A DNA stretch of 64,000 nt. Origin: Dermatophagoides farinae. Its lineage: Eukaryota > Arthropoda > Arachnida > Sarcoptiformes > Pyroglyphidae. The notes under the pieces were generated by a model. That model searched no databases. It worked only from the letters and a program-made list of their open reading frames with translations, and was not told the origin of the DNA. Positions 32,524 to 44,052 of this stretch are shown one piece after another. The stretch lies in contig NC_134684.1 of NCBI RefSeq assembly GCF_024713945.1, positions 412,001-476,000 of the forward strand, read 5' to 3'. Positions within the stretch are counted from its first letter, which is position 1. The number at the start of each line of letters is the position of its first letter. The translations under genes and the position numbers were made by a program.

Positions 32524-35500
32524 CACAACCAAAGAAAAAAAATCACAATCGCCATCATCATTGCTGCCGGATCCTATAAATTAAAAAAAAATCGGACCTG
32601 ATTCGGCGTAAATATAAATAAATGTCATGTAATGTCATTGGCGCTATTCTTTTTTTTTGGTTTACGTCCTTGGAATCATAATAGATGACAAGAGAAAGGA
32701 CATTTGAAAAAAAGACTAACCCAAGAATATCATTGAGCCGAATGGATTCTCTAATCTAGCTATTAATCTTGTCTTGAGACATTTTTATTTGGTCACAGAT
32801 TTTGTTTGTTAAAATTATGATAATTTCAATTGATTGATTGATCAAATGAACGAATACAATGTCATCAACTTGCTGTTTGTGTCAATTATTGATTTTTGCA
32901 GTGATTTTTTGTCAAAGTATTATTTGGTAAACAAACAAAACGAAACAAAAAAAAGTGAATTGCAAATTTGACAAAAATAAAAATGAATTCAATAAACAGC
33001 AAGCCAAACTTGTAAATCATAAGAAAATGGGCAATTCTAAAAGGAAAGAAAAGTAAAAAAGAAATTTTGCGACCTAATCAATATGCATGCAAAACATTCC
33101 TTTCTTTTCATCTTGTTTTTTATGGCCAGGGCAAAATGTGACAACTGAAACTGGCTGCTGCTGCTGTTTTTTTTTCGATAATGTTGACATTCACACAAAC
33201 ACATTCACAGAAAAAGTGAAAAAGCATGGGAAGAATAAAAAAAAAGTTGCTGAATTATGCTTATGACATGTTGTTGGTAGTGATGATGGTGTGACAACAA
33301 CAAAAAGGCAAAAGAATCTAAAGAGAAGAAAAAATTCATAAATTTTAAAATATTCATCAAAAATAAAAAATCGACGACAGCAATGGATGCTGAACAAAAC
33401 AAAACGCAAACCAAAGCATATATCTTCTTTGCATCTCCCAAATAAAGTTTTCCTGGATCACTTCAATTGATGTGTGTGTGTGTGTGTGTGACTTGACACA
33501 TGGATCGATTCGAATGAATGAATAAGAAATATATTTCTTTGGACAAAATTGTTCGATACTATCGATACTATCGATCCATGTAAAAAAAAATCCATCATTG
33601 ACGATAATTGGAAATTGAAAATGAAAACTTTTTGAAAAGAAAAAAAAAAGTAATTCACGTTATGGATATTTTTTTTTGTTATTGTGAAAATTCTATCCGA
33701 CAATGTCCACTTACAATAAACAACAACAACAACAACAACAAAACGTAGCGCATAGAAAGTTTAGATCTTGGCAACGAGAGAAAAAAAAATTGAAATTTGA
33801 ATAACCGACAAAATGATAGGTTTTAAACCGTGAGATTGATACCATCGGTACCACAGTGAATGTATAAACACAGCACAGCACAGCAAATAAATAACAACAA
33901 CAACAACAACAATGGAAACGAGAAGAAAAAAACAAAAAATTTCACATCACAAATATAGTCCAAACATTATAATCATCTTATATTGTGATGAATGAAAAAA
34001 AAGAGAAATTCTGATCCATCACATTCACATTAAACATTACACAAATGGTGGCTATATATATATGTCAATGATTATTCATCATCATCATCGAAATATCACG
34101 CAAACAAAAAAAGAGAGAGAGTGAGATTCTTATTATATAGAAAGGTAAAAGATAAAAAAAAGTTGATGATACCACACACCATTAATGCTGAAATTAAAAC
34201 AAACAATGACGACTAAAAAAATAAAAGAATCCAGAATATAATAATATGATGATGATGATGATGATGATAATCTTTGATTCTCATCATTATCAAGAGAAAA
34301 AAACAAAAACAAACAAACAAAAAGATCAAAGAATAAAGAAAGAAAAAAAAAGAAAATTAGAAACGAATGAATGAATGTGATCTCAATAAGAATATTCTTT
34401 TCTTTTCTCTTTCATTTTTCCCATTCAATGATGAACGTGATCCAATATATATTGGAATTCCAAGAAGAAGATCAAAAAAAAACTAACGTGTTCCAAATAT
34501 CGCAATAATAATAATAATAATAATCTACACACACACACACTTATTCTTGAAATTCTATAGTCCGTTTTTTTTCATTCATTCGCTTCGTTTATTTTTGTAT
34601 TTTTTTTCTCTTTTGGATCGAATTCCAATTGACCAATATCTGAAAAAAAGAGAGAGAGAGATGGAAAAAAAACATTGAACTTTAGTAGTTATGGTTGACT
34701 TGGTTTTTGTTTCATTTCACCAACAAAACTAACCAAATATCAATCGCCATCGTTATATTGATATTGCTCGATCAAATTCAAAAAAAAAAATTTGGGCAAA
34801 AATAATATTCCAAATGGACTCACGAAGAAGTTGCCAAAAAAAAAATGATTTTGAAACGAAAAAAAAAATTTTCATCTTCATCAAACAAACAAATGGTTAA
34901 CAGTGAAACAAATTCACAACCATCAAGTGTACACCAACGATATACCAGAATATTCGATACGTGATGTTTTATTATTACGGCACCGAAAAAAATTATTTAC
35001 ACAAACGAATATTCATCACGATTTTTTTTGTTTCATTTGAATGAATTTTTTTTCTGAATTGGAAACTGGAGGTTTGTATTTTTTTTTAAAAATCAAAAAA
35101 TAAAAAGATCATCCCCAACTCAATGAGCTACACAACGAAAATGGTTGAACCAATGAATGTTCAGTTCAGTTCAGCCAGTAGTCAGTTCATTAATTCCTAG
35201 TTGTTTTTTTTCTGCAGATTCTGACAAGGAAATTGCTGTTGTGTTGTTGTTTGTATCCAAGCCAGCAATCAACCAACCAACCGGCAAGCTGTTAAGTGTT
35301 TTATTGTTGTTGTTGCTGTTGCTGATGCTGCTGCTGTTGGTCATCATCATCATCATTATTATGGATGACACGAGACCAACGAACCGATGGATCAAGCAAT
35401 TGACACCATCATCATCATCACGCGAAATAAAACGAGAGCAGATGATAATCGCAACAACAATGATCGTGATGAAAATAACATGACTTGTTCGTTGTTGTTT

Positions 35501-36624
35501 TCAAGCATAACAAAAAAAAGGAAAAAAATAAAAAATCGAAAACATCAGCAAATAATAACCAGAATCAACAGCGAAACAAAAAAAAAAAAATGAATGATTC
35601 TTTGATGATCTTCATCATCAAAAATGATCCAAAAAGGAAGGGAAAAAATCTGAAAACACAAAGCAAAAGACAAAATTCTCTCAATTGTGACACAACTGGT
35701 GCTGTTGGATAATCTCAATTTTGTCATATTTCTGGTCGTGTGCGTATCGTGGCTCGACAAATGGAACAAGAAAAAAAGTGAAACTTTAACTGTTTCAGGG
35801 TTTTTCATTAGATGATGATGATGGAAACCAAACAGAAAAAAAACAAAACAAAAAAAAACTGTTGGTGCCATGAAAAAAAAACCTAAAACCAAGTGACTTC
35901 AGCAGAAAAAAAATATATTGAAAACGTGACATGAAAATTAACAACAACAAGGACAACCAACATCTACCCACCCATTGATATTGATAGACTAAAAACAACC
36001 AACTAGAAAACGTCAAGCAACAACTAAACAAAAAAAATTGAAAAAAAGTTCATCATCAACATCATCATCGTCAAAGTCATCATAAAGTTTGATGATGAAC
36101 TACCCTCGGGAGTTTTTTTTGTTGTTGTTGTTCTTTTCACCATGATGGCCATCATCATCATCATCATCATCATAATCGTGATCACTCTGTACAGAATAAA
36201 AAAAAAATTCTGTGGTTAAATTTTTGGTCGGGTTATCATCATCATCATCATCAATAACCGGACCAAAAGAAAAAAAAACAAAAACAAAAAAAACGCTGTA
36301 ATGGCAAATTGCACACACAAACACACAGGCGATACGACCAATTGATTTGAAATGGACAATTAAACATTACAGTTTTGTTTCACCAACGATATTCTTTGCA
36401 CAATAATAATAATAATAACAAAGAAACACTTTTGCCATCGTGTGTGTGTGTGATACATTTTTTTTTTTTTTTTTGAATGAAATTGCGTTAGAGAAAACTT
36501 TCATTTCCATAGATGTGATGGATAAATGAAATTTCCAATTTTCACCTGTTCGATTTGTCGATAAATCGATTCATTGAACGAAAAAAAAATGGAAAATTGA
36601 ATCAAATAATACAGAAAAAAAAAC

Positions 36625-36661
36625 TTTTCTCTTCATCCCATTTGATTGGATGAAGAGAAAA
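36625..36661. repeat. Perfect 14-bp inverted repeat (hairpin)
   Basis: Arms TTTTCTCTTCATCC (36625-36638) and GGATGAAGAGAAAA (36648-36661) are exact reverse complements around a 9-nt spacer. No coding frame is associated with it. Function unknown. Confidence 0.85.
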
Positions 36662-38285
36662 AGCAAAATGCATATGCATAGAAAGAGACATGCATTGATC
36701 AAATTGCCAAATATTCACATGAGTAAAAAATCTTGACAAAAAAAAGGCTGCAAAGAAAGAAAAGTTTTTTTTTCTTGGTGCATGAACGACTAGAAAGAAA
36801 AAGAGATTTACCGTCGTCTTGGGTTTTTCATATATATACATGAAAAACAATGAAAATGATTCCAGGATACGAATTTTATGACAAAGAAAGAAAGTTGCAT
36901 CAATTCATCCAATATAATAGATATTTCGCCCAAAAAAAATATTATTTTCTCGAATTCTCGAAACAAAAAAAAGACAAGGGATTTAAGATTGGGCTTGTTG
37001 TGTATGTATATGTATTGAATTCGATATCCATGGATTTTGAATTCAAGTTTTTTTTTCTTTTGGTTCTTCTATAACATTCAGTCTGTAGATGGAAAAAAAG
37101 TCGAAATGAAATGATATAGTAATGGAGAAAGAAAATAATAAAAGGCTTAAAACGTCAGGATTCTTAATTTTACCCAGACATTTACATTGATTTATATAAT
37201 TCATTTTTGTGGATACAAAAAAAAAAATTCTGTGGCTCCATTTTTCCATCGATTCTCTCTTTTGATCCATTTGATATGTCTCATTGCTTGGAAGCCATAT
37301 TTACACGTTCATTTCTATTGAATCAAAATGTCGACGATTGATTGTGAATGAATATAAAAACTGGGCGATTGTAGATAGAGACAAATCAAACGAACGAAAA
37401 GAAAAACAAGACAAACAAGACAAGAATAATCGTTTTTTTTCACATTCTTGTCGGTGAACAAAAAAAATAATCCAACAAAAAAAAAATTTTTTTCTCTTTC
37501 GCTCCAACAGCAAAACAAGAATGTTTAGCATTATCTTCTTACATACACAAACATTTGGATGGAAACTTTTCAACTCTGGTTGAATTCAAACATGGACAAC
37601 ACACTCACAACACACACATGGCAAAAATCAAATGAACCCAATTAATCATGACGCCTTTATTTTCTCTGATAGAATGTTTATCGACAAAAATCATGACGCC
37701 TCAAAAAAATAAAAAAAATAAAAACCAAACAAATAAAACTATTACATATGCAAAATTGTAAATAAATGAAACGAATTGAACCGAAACAAAAAAACAAGAA
37801 TCAAAAAAAAAAAAAAAAATGAAATGAAAAACAAGCAGAAATCAAATTACAATTCAACAAAATGGAAAAAAATTACGATTCTAAAATGAACTTAATGAAA
37901 TGATGATGATTTTTGTTCTTTGCTTCTAAACTGTCCAGCAAAACAACAAATAAGAAAAGAGATAAGAACCATCAGAATCAAAAACAAAAAAAAATAAAAA
38001 ATAAAGACTCGAATAGTTCCAAGAATTCTAACTACATGGACAGGCCGAAAAAAAATGAAATGGCCACACAGAAAAAGAAACTGGAATGGACTGACTAGCA
38101 AAGGAAATGACAAAGATTTCCACTTGATTTGGTTTTTTGATTTTTTGTGTTTTTTTTTTTTTGGTTCGATCAACCAACTTGACTTACAGTCAGTGGATCA
38201 GTGAATCATTTGTGAGGAAGAAGAATTTTCCACTATACAGTATCGACAATGTCAATGAAAATCTTGGAATAAATAAACGAGCAAA

Positions 38286-38289
<4 letters not shown>

Positions 38290-38320
<31 letters not shown>
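38290..38320. repeat. (AG)n microsatellite
   Basis: Uninterrupted AG repeats upstream of the copia element, inside a possible noncoding exon ending at 38374. Confidence 0.92.
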
Positions 38321-38321
<1 letters not shown>

Positions 38322-39671
38322 AGGCTCAATTCAATTGCACAATTCCGGAATGATTTCGACCATTTTCGACAACAGTAAGTTTGTTGGATGAAAAATAAGA
38401 AAAAAAAATTCAAGCGTTTCTTCATCTTCATCTTTTTATTTGTTAGTGAATCGTATTCCAGATTCGAATGAGAATGAGAATTTGAAGCAAAAGAAAGCAA
38501 AAAAAAAAAACATTTCACCCATGGGAAGAATCATTGTGTGGATGTAAAGTCGTGAATGGCAGTAAAGGGCAGGAGAATGGAATCGAAAATTTATTGCAAA
38601 AATAAAAAAAAAATTCTTGAAAACGAAAACGAAAGAATCAAATGGCCAAAAACGATATGAATCGGGGAGAAAAAAAAACCACAAAAAAATGAAGAAAAAG
38701 ATCATGACCATCTTTAGGAGACTAGGCACATTTGGGAATTTTGAATTTTTTTTTTATTAAATGTCACCCTGATACATTTTTTTCAGAAATAAAAAAAATT
38801 GATAAATCCAGAATTTTAATTATAACAACAACAACAACAACAATTCAGTGGAATTCATTTTTTTCAATTGAAAACCACATCTACATGGCCACTCATGGAG
38901 TGTCTACAATGTGAAAAAAAAATTTTACAAGTTTCATCCATTTAACCATCATCAGTATTTGAAAATTGTAGCGATGTGATGCTGATGATGATGATGACAA
39001 TAATAAAAATGGAACAACAACAACAACAAAAAATGACAAATGTCAACCAAAAATATTTCAAAGCAAAGGATTTTGTTGTTGTTGTTGTTGTTTGTTTCTG
39101 TCGAAATAACAACCAACAAGCATCCATATCCATGAGAGAAAAATATCAAACTGGCACAATGGAATGGGAAATGAATGAATAGGAAAATATCAAGCATCTG
39201 TCACACACAAGCATCATAACGACGACGACGACGACGATGATGACAAAATGGCGGCCAATGAATAATTATATGGGAAAATAAAATTTGCTTGGATACAACA
39301 ACTAATTAAGAATCAAATGATGATGAAATTTGTATCGAAAATCAATCAATCGGTCCAACAATGAAAAAAAGTGTCCAAAAATTCAAATCAAACCAAATAA
39401 TGGTGATCACCAAAAAAAAAAAAAAAAATTCGAAATAAACCAAATCGAAAATGAAACGAGAAAATTTTTTTTCTCTACTTTTTTCTTTTACATTGTAACA
39501 AAAATGAATGGAACACAGTTACAATCATGGCATGATATGATATGATATCTTTCACTTTTTCCAATCACCATCATCATTATTTCGTTTTTTTTCTGGTTCA
39601 TTTTGATTTGATTCTAGTGCTGCTGCTGCTGCTGCTGCTGGAGATATATCGCCCAAAAAGAAGAAAAAACG

Positions 39672-39676
39672 ATTCC
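39672..39676 (+). repeat. Target site duplication, left copy (ATTCC)
   Basis: The five bases directly before the 5' LTR are ATTCC. The same five bases follow the 3' LTR at 44293-44297. A 5-bp duplication is the usual size for Ty1/copia integrases. Confidence 0.95.
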
Positions 39677-39922
39677 TGTTAAAGCAATTTGAACTTTATT
39701 CATCATACATACACATTGTCACATATATAAACGACACATTAATACATGTAGTCAGTTGATTGTTTTCTTCAACACGAACACACACATCATCAACACATCA
39801 CCATTCGTTTTGTTCTTCTTTCTATAGATATCATTTTCTATGTGCTCTATCTGTTTTTCATTTATGTTTACATTTATTATTTTTCGGCTAAATTAATTAA
39901 ACATTATTAAATAATTTCAACA
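39677..39922 (+). repeat. 5' LTR of the copia element
   Basis: 246 bp, starts TGTTAAAGC and ends TTTCAACA (TG...CA with TGTT/AACA inverted ends). By eye it matches 44047-44292 base for base. It carries a TATATAA (39724-39730) and a TCAGTT initiator (39752-39757). Confidence 0.97.
39724..39757 (+). promoter_or_regulatory. LTR core promoter: TATA box and initiator
   Basis: TATATAA at 39724-39730 lies 30 bp upstream of the A of TCAGTT (39752-39757), the arthropod initiator motif. This spacing is the textbook one for RNA polymerase II. It would place the U3/R border near 39754. The same pair is present in the 3' LTR. Confidence 0.65.
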
Positions 39923-39933
39923 GGTTATGGGCC
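39923..39933 (+). other. Primer binding site, initiator tRNA-Met (internal, half-tRNA type)
   Basis: The bases right after the 5' LTR read GGTTATGGGCC. This is the reverse complement of the anticodon-loop region (GGCCCATAACC) of metazoan initiator tRNA-Met. Drosophila copia primes from this internal tRNA region using a cleaved half tRNA rather than the 3' end. The match breaks after 11 bases, where one extra T precedes CAG. Confidence 0.8.
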
Positions 39934-40038
39934 TCAGTTGCCTTCCAAGCTACGTATCGTTCTTTTAAAAATTGTGTTGATAATTAATTTTGTGCTGTTT
40001 CTTCTTTCCATGGTTATTTTTTTCAACAAGAATCGATC

Positions 40039-43000
40039 ATGACGCAATTAAACCCGAAGAATGTTCAATTCTTGAATCTGGATAAAGTACCATACCATCA
40101 TTGGTATGAGTCAATAAAAGAATGTCTCATTGCCATGGAATGTGACCAGTTTATCGATCCCAAATTCGACTATAAGCCGAAAAGTGGCTTAACCAAAGAG
40201 CAGAAGATTGGTATAAACAGTAGCAAAAATTTAATCAAATCATCACTGAACTCTATGGACCGCGAAACAGTCATCAACTGTGAAACGCCATTAGAGATGA
40301 TAAATAAATTGGAATACAAATATCGATCCTCACATACGCGAAACGTTTTTGATCTCTTTAGACAAAACCACAAGATCAAATTTGAAGGCGATATATCAAA
40401 ATTATTCTCAGAGGTGAAAAGAAATTCGTTACAATTAGCCGAAAAGAACCTAAAACTACCAGATTCGTGCATTGTGGCAAAAATTATTGATGTCCTGCCC
40501 AATGAATACAAAGACATATGCAATCAAGTTGAATTGCTCAATATTAAAGATGAATCTAGCATTACAAGTGATGTCTTTGAATCTATGCTCCTCCGTCGTG
40601 AACGTGAGCTTAAAGATAATGAATCCGAATCTACTGGTGTCACCTTGGTAACAGCCAAAAACAGGAAGAAGTCCAATTTGAAATGCAATTTTTGTGGCCT
40701 GAATAATCACCTTGAAAAAGATTGTTACCGTAAAAATCCGTCGAAATCTAAAAATCAAAAACGACCGTTTTATCGACAATCTAATCAGCAAGCGAAGAAA
40801 AAGCATGATAAAAACAACGATGACGATGATAACAATTTAGATGTTGCCACTACCCTTGTGTTAGCTGCATCATTGGTTGCTACAAACAGTCAATCTCCAA
40901 AATTTTTGGCCGATACTGGAGCTAGCTATCACATTGTCAACGATAAAAGCTTATTGGTGAATCATCGACATGCCGAACGCATGATCAGAGGCCTCAAGCA
41001 TAGCACGAAAATCAACGTGATTGGCGATCTAAAATGTGAATTTTTCAACGGAACCATGTGGTCGTCTGGATTAATAACGGATGTGGCGTATGTCCCTGAT
41101 CAACCATTCAATTTAATTTCGGTGGGTCAGCTTTGTCGAAAAGGAGCGAAAATCAACACCAACAAGGATGGCATGGTCATTAGTAGATTCGGCAAACCAA
41201 TAATCGTGGCAAACTGGTCAAAAGACTATGAAAATTTGTTCGATCTACAAATTCGTGTTAAACAAAATGTTATAGCTTCTGCAGCCTCATCTATCGATTC
41301 AATGGCACTTTGGCACGAGCGATGCGCTCATTTTTCAACAAAGACGATCTCAAAAATGATGAATAACAAATTGGTCGATGGTGTTCCGAGTAATATTGGC
41401 AACAATATCTCATTCTGCGTCTCCTGTAAATCGGGTAAAATGACGGGAACCTCCCATCTTAAAAGTTCCAATCATCAATATTTGAAACCTGGCTTAAAGC
41501 TTCATCTTGATATTGGCGGATATACAACAAGATCCATTCACGGAAATATGTATTATCTAGTTGCAGTTGATGAATTTACAAATTACATCAAAATTGCTTT
41601 CATGAAAAATCGACAAGAAACCTTGGAAAAGTTTCGTAAAATAGTTAATGAAATCAAGCTTGATACTGGTAATGATGTCCTGAGCATTCGTACAGATCAT
41701 GGCTCTGAATTTCTTAGCAAAGACTTTAAGTCGTTCATCAATAGTCGAGGTATCCTTCATGAATTAGCCACTGTCAAAACACCACAACAGAACGGGCGGG
41801 TGGAGCGGGCCATACGAAACATTGTTGATCATTCGATCTCCATGTTATCGTCATCAAATTTGCCATTATCCCTTTGGGATGAATCAACAAATTGTTCTGT
41901 TTACGTCATAAATCGTATGTTAAATTCAAGAAATGAAATTCCATTTGAAAAATATTTTGGTCGTCGTGTTGATCTTTCAAATCTCCGTATCTTCGGCTCA
42001 TTAGGCTATGCCTTAATTAAAAACGATCGACATAAATATTCATCAAAGACCAAGAAAGTTTTTATGGTTGGTTATCATTCAAGTAACACTTATCGTGTTT
42101 ATTGTCCAACCAATCGACGTATCGAATTTGCTTGTGACGTGAAATTTAATGAACAGGCTAAATGCCATATATCGACGAACAGCTCAAATATTGACAAAAA
42201 TTTAAATTCAATTAATAACGATGATCAAAATTTATCATTTTCATCAAACGAATCAACCGATTTGAATCATCATGATCAAACTGTTACAAACCCCAACATC
42301 GTTATCGTTAACGGGGGAAGTGACGTCAATTCTATCAACGACCCGATTGGGGGAAGTGACGAAAATGTTATCGATACCGATCTTGATGACAATGATTCCG
42401 AAAATGTTGTAACAACCAATCGACGATCAATTGGACGTCCCCGTGGATCATCAAATCGTAGATATGAAATTAATCCGGAACGAATAAATTCTTTGCGACC
42501 ACGTTCAAATGAAAGTGAAGCTGTTGTGGCCATTGCTGGCAGTGAACCGAATACATTTGATGAAGCTGTAAGCAGTATTGATTCCGACAAGTGGAAACTG
42601 GCCATGCAACATGAATTTAATCAATTAATTAAAAACAAAACGTGGGCTCTGGTTGAATCACCGTCTAATGTACGGGTAATATCAGTTAAATGGGTGTTTA
42701 CAATCAAAGAAGACGGTCGGTATCGTGCGCGTCTGGTAGCAAGAGGTTTCGAACAGGATGATAAATCATCTTATGATTGTTACGCTCCAGTTGTTTGCAT
42801 GGAAAGTGTTCGCTTGTTCTTCTCACTGGTTGCATCCATGCACATGTCATTGGTTCAATTCGATGTATCCTGTGCCTTCCTGAATGGTCAAATTACCGGA
42901 GACGTATATATTAAACAACCACCTGGTTACGATGATGATTCCGGCCGTGTCTGCAAATTATTTCGAGGTTTATACGGATTACGTGAAAGTCCCAGGAGCT

Positions 43001-44052
43001 GGAACTCCGTATTTGATCAAACCATACGTAAGTTTGGCTTTAATTCTACTAATCTCGATCCCTGTTTTTATTTCATGCGAGAAAATGCCGAATTCACAAT
43101 AATGATCATTTACGTCGACGATGGCATCATTGCATCAACGAACAAGAAGAAACCGCTCGAAATTTTTGATAAATTGTCTAAAAGATTTGAAATCCGTAAA
43201 GTTGAATCATCTCGTTTCCTCGGTATTGAATATGAACGAAATTATCGAAATCGGACTATATATTTAAAACAAGAACAATATTTATTGGACAAGTTGAAAA
43301 ATTTTGAAATGAATGAATCGAGACATTCTGATACGCCGTTTGCCTGCGGTACGAATCCATATGACACCGAATCTCCAACCAACGAAGATTATCCATATAG
43401 ACAGGCCGTCGGTGCTCTTCTATATTTGTCCTGTAAAACACGTCCAGATATTGCATATACCGTATCATTATTAGCAAGGTTTACGAACGCACCAAATGAA
43501 ATTCATGTGAAGTCAATAAAACGTCTTTTTCGATATCTTAATGGCACACGTTCGGTCGGTATTTGCTTGGGCGGTGAAGTTCCAAAATCGATTGTGGGAT
43601 ATGCAGACGCTGATCTCGCTGGTGACAAAATTGGTGGAAAAACAACCACTGGACACATTGTTTATTTTGGAGGTCCAATCATTTGGAAGACTCATTTACA
43701 AAAATGTACTATTGATAATACTTGCGAGGCCGAATATATATCTGCATCATTGTGTTCCAAGGACATGAAATATATCCGAAATCAATTGGTCGAAATTGGA
43801 ATCGAAACAGACATTCCTATTTTAAATTGTGATAATCGTTCTACTGTCTATCAAATTTATGGTCAATCTATTACGCCAAAACTTCGTCATATTGCTATCA
43901 AATTTCATTCGATTCGTAACGATGTAATGGACAACAATCTAATCGTAAAATGGATTCCCACCGATCAACAGGTTGCGGACGTACTTACTAAATCTCTCCC
44001 TCCGGCTAAATTTATTCCTTTGGTACGTTTGCTGAATCTGGGGAAGTGTTAA
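40039..44052 (+). CDS. Copia Gag-Pol polyprotein (1337 aa, intact)
   Basis: One uninterrupted frame from the ATG at 40039 encodes the whole polyprotein. Gag spans about 1-210, with a CCHC zinc knuckle C216-C219-H224-C229. The aspartic protease active site is D292-T-G-A-S. Integrase has the HHCC finger H426, H431, C460, C463 and the catalytic triad D491, D553, E589 (exactly 35 residues between the last two). After an acidic Asn/Asp/Ser-rich linker (about 711-800), reverse transcriptase has KWVF at 884, the first catalytic Asp near D942 (FDVSCAFLNG) and YVDD at 1025-1028. RNase H has D1190/D1192, E1230 and D1265. No frameshift or stop separates gag from pol, as in Drosophila copia. All catalytic residues I could check are present. 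The last codon and the stop TAA lie in the first six bases of the 3' LTR. Confidence 0.97.
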   Translation: MTQLNPKNVQFLNLDKVPYHHWYESIKECLIAMECDQFIDPKFDYKPKSGLTKEQKIGINSSKNLIKSSLNSMDRETVINCETPLEMINKLEYKYRSSHTRNVFDLFRQNHKIKFEGDISKLFSEVKRNSLQLAEKNLKLPDSCIVAKIIDVLPNEYKDICNQVELLNIKDESSITSDVFESMLLRRERELKDNESESTGVTLVTAKNRKKSNLKCNFCGLNNHLEKDCYRKNPSKSKNQKRPFYRQSNQQAKKKHDKNNDDDDNNLDVATTLVLAASLVATNSQSPKFLADTGASYHIVNDKSLLVNHRHAERMIRGLKHSTKINVIGDLKCEFFNGTMWSSGLITDVAYVPDQPFNLISVGQLCRKGAKINTNKDGMVISRFGKPIIVANWSKDYENLFDLQIRVKQNVIASAASSIDSMALWHERCAHFSTKTISKMMNNKLVDGVPSNIGNNISFCVSCKSGKMTGTSHLKSSNHQYLKPGLKLHLDIGGYTTRSIHGNMYYLVAVDEFTNYIKIAFMKNRQETLEKFRKIVNEIKLDTGNDVLSIRTDHGSEFLSKDFKSFINSRGILHELATVKTPQQNGRVERAIRNIVDHSISMLSSSNLPLSLWDESTNCSVYVINRMLNSRNEIPFEKYFGRRVDLSNLRIFGSLGYALIKNDRHKYSSKTKKVFMVGYHSSNTYRVYCPTNRRIEFACDVKFNEQAKCHISTNSSNIDKNLNSINNDDQNLSFSSNESTDLNHHDQTVTNPNIVIVNGGSDVNSINDPIGGSDENVIDTDLDDNDSENVVTTNRRSIGRPRGSSNRRYEINPERINSLRPRSNESEAVVAIAGSEPNTFDEAVSSIDSDKWKLAMQHEFNQLIKNKTWALVESPSNVRVISVKWVFTIKEDGRYRARLVARGFEQDDKSSYDCYAPVVCMESVRLFFSLVASMHMSLVQFDVSCAFLNGQITGDVYIKQPPGYDDDSGRVCKLFRGLYGLRESPRSWNSVFDQTIRKFGFNSTNLDPCFYFMRENAEFTIMIIYVDDGIIASTNKKKPLEIFDKLSKRFEIRKVESSRFLGIEYERNYRNRTIYLKQEQYLLDKLKNFEMNESRHSDTPFACGTNPYDTESPTNEDYPYRQAVGALLYLSCKTRPDIAYTVSLLARFTNAPNEIHVKSIKRLFRYLNGTRSVGICLGGEVPKSIVGYADADLAGDKIGGKTTTGHIVYFGGPIIWKTHLQKCTIDNTCEAEYISASLCSKDMKYIRNQLVEIGIETDIPILNCDNRSTVYQIYGQSITPKLRHIAIKFHSIRNDVMDNNLIVKWIPTDQQVADVLTKSLPPAKFIPLVRLLNLGKC
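44040..44046 (+). other. Polypurine tract for plus-strand priming
   Basis: GGGGAAG lies directly before the 3' LTR, where a plus-strand primer is expected. It is short and overlaps the gag-pol coding sequence (codons for Leu-Gly-Lys near the C-terminus). Confidence 0.7.

Larger units (their letters stand above)
28591..39676. other. 11-kb gene desert with simple repeats
   Basis: No frame here looks protein-like on either strand. The stretch holds (GT)n at 32495-32523, (CAA)n, (CAT)n, A/T runs, (GA)n at about 38290-38320 and a perfect inverted repeat at 36625-36661. The part next to 28590 should contain the promoter of the minus-strand Ig gene. A possible noncoding first exon on the + strand, ending at a GTAAGT at 38375, is reported as a finding. 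Confidence 0.5.

Noticed and set aside
35157-35483. 108-codon + strand frame with a poly-Leu segment
   Set aside because: Most of it is (GTT)n, (CTG)n and (CAT)n translation. It does not start at a supported ATG, and no splice partner is visible.
40170-43695. Several minus-strand and off-frame open frames within the copia element
   Set aside because: They are shadows of the long gag-pol frame, which carries all family motifs.
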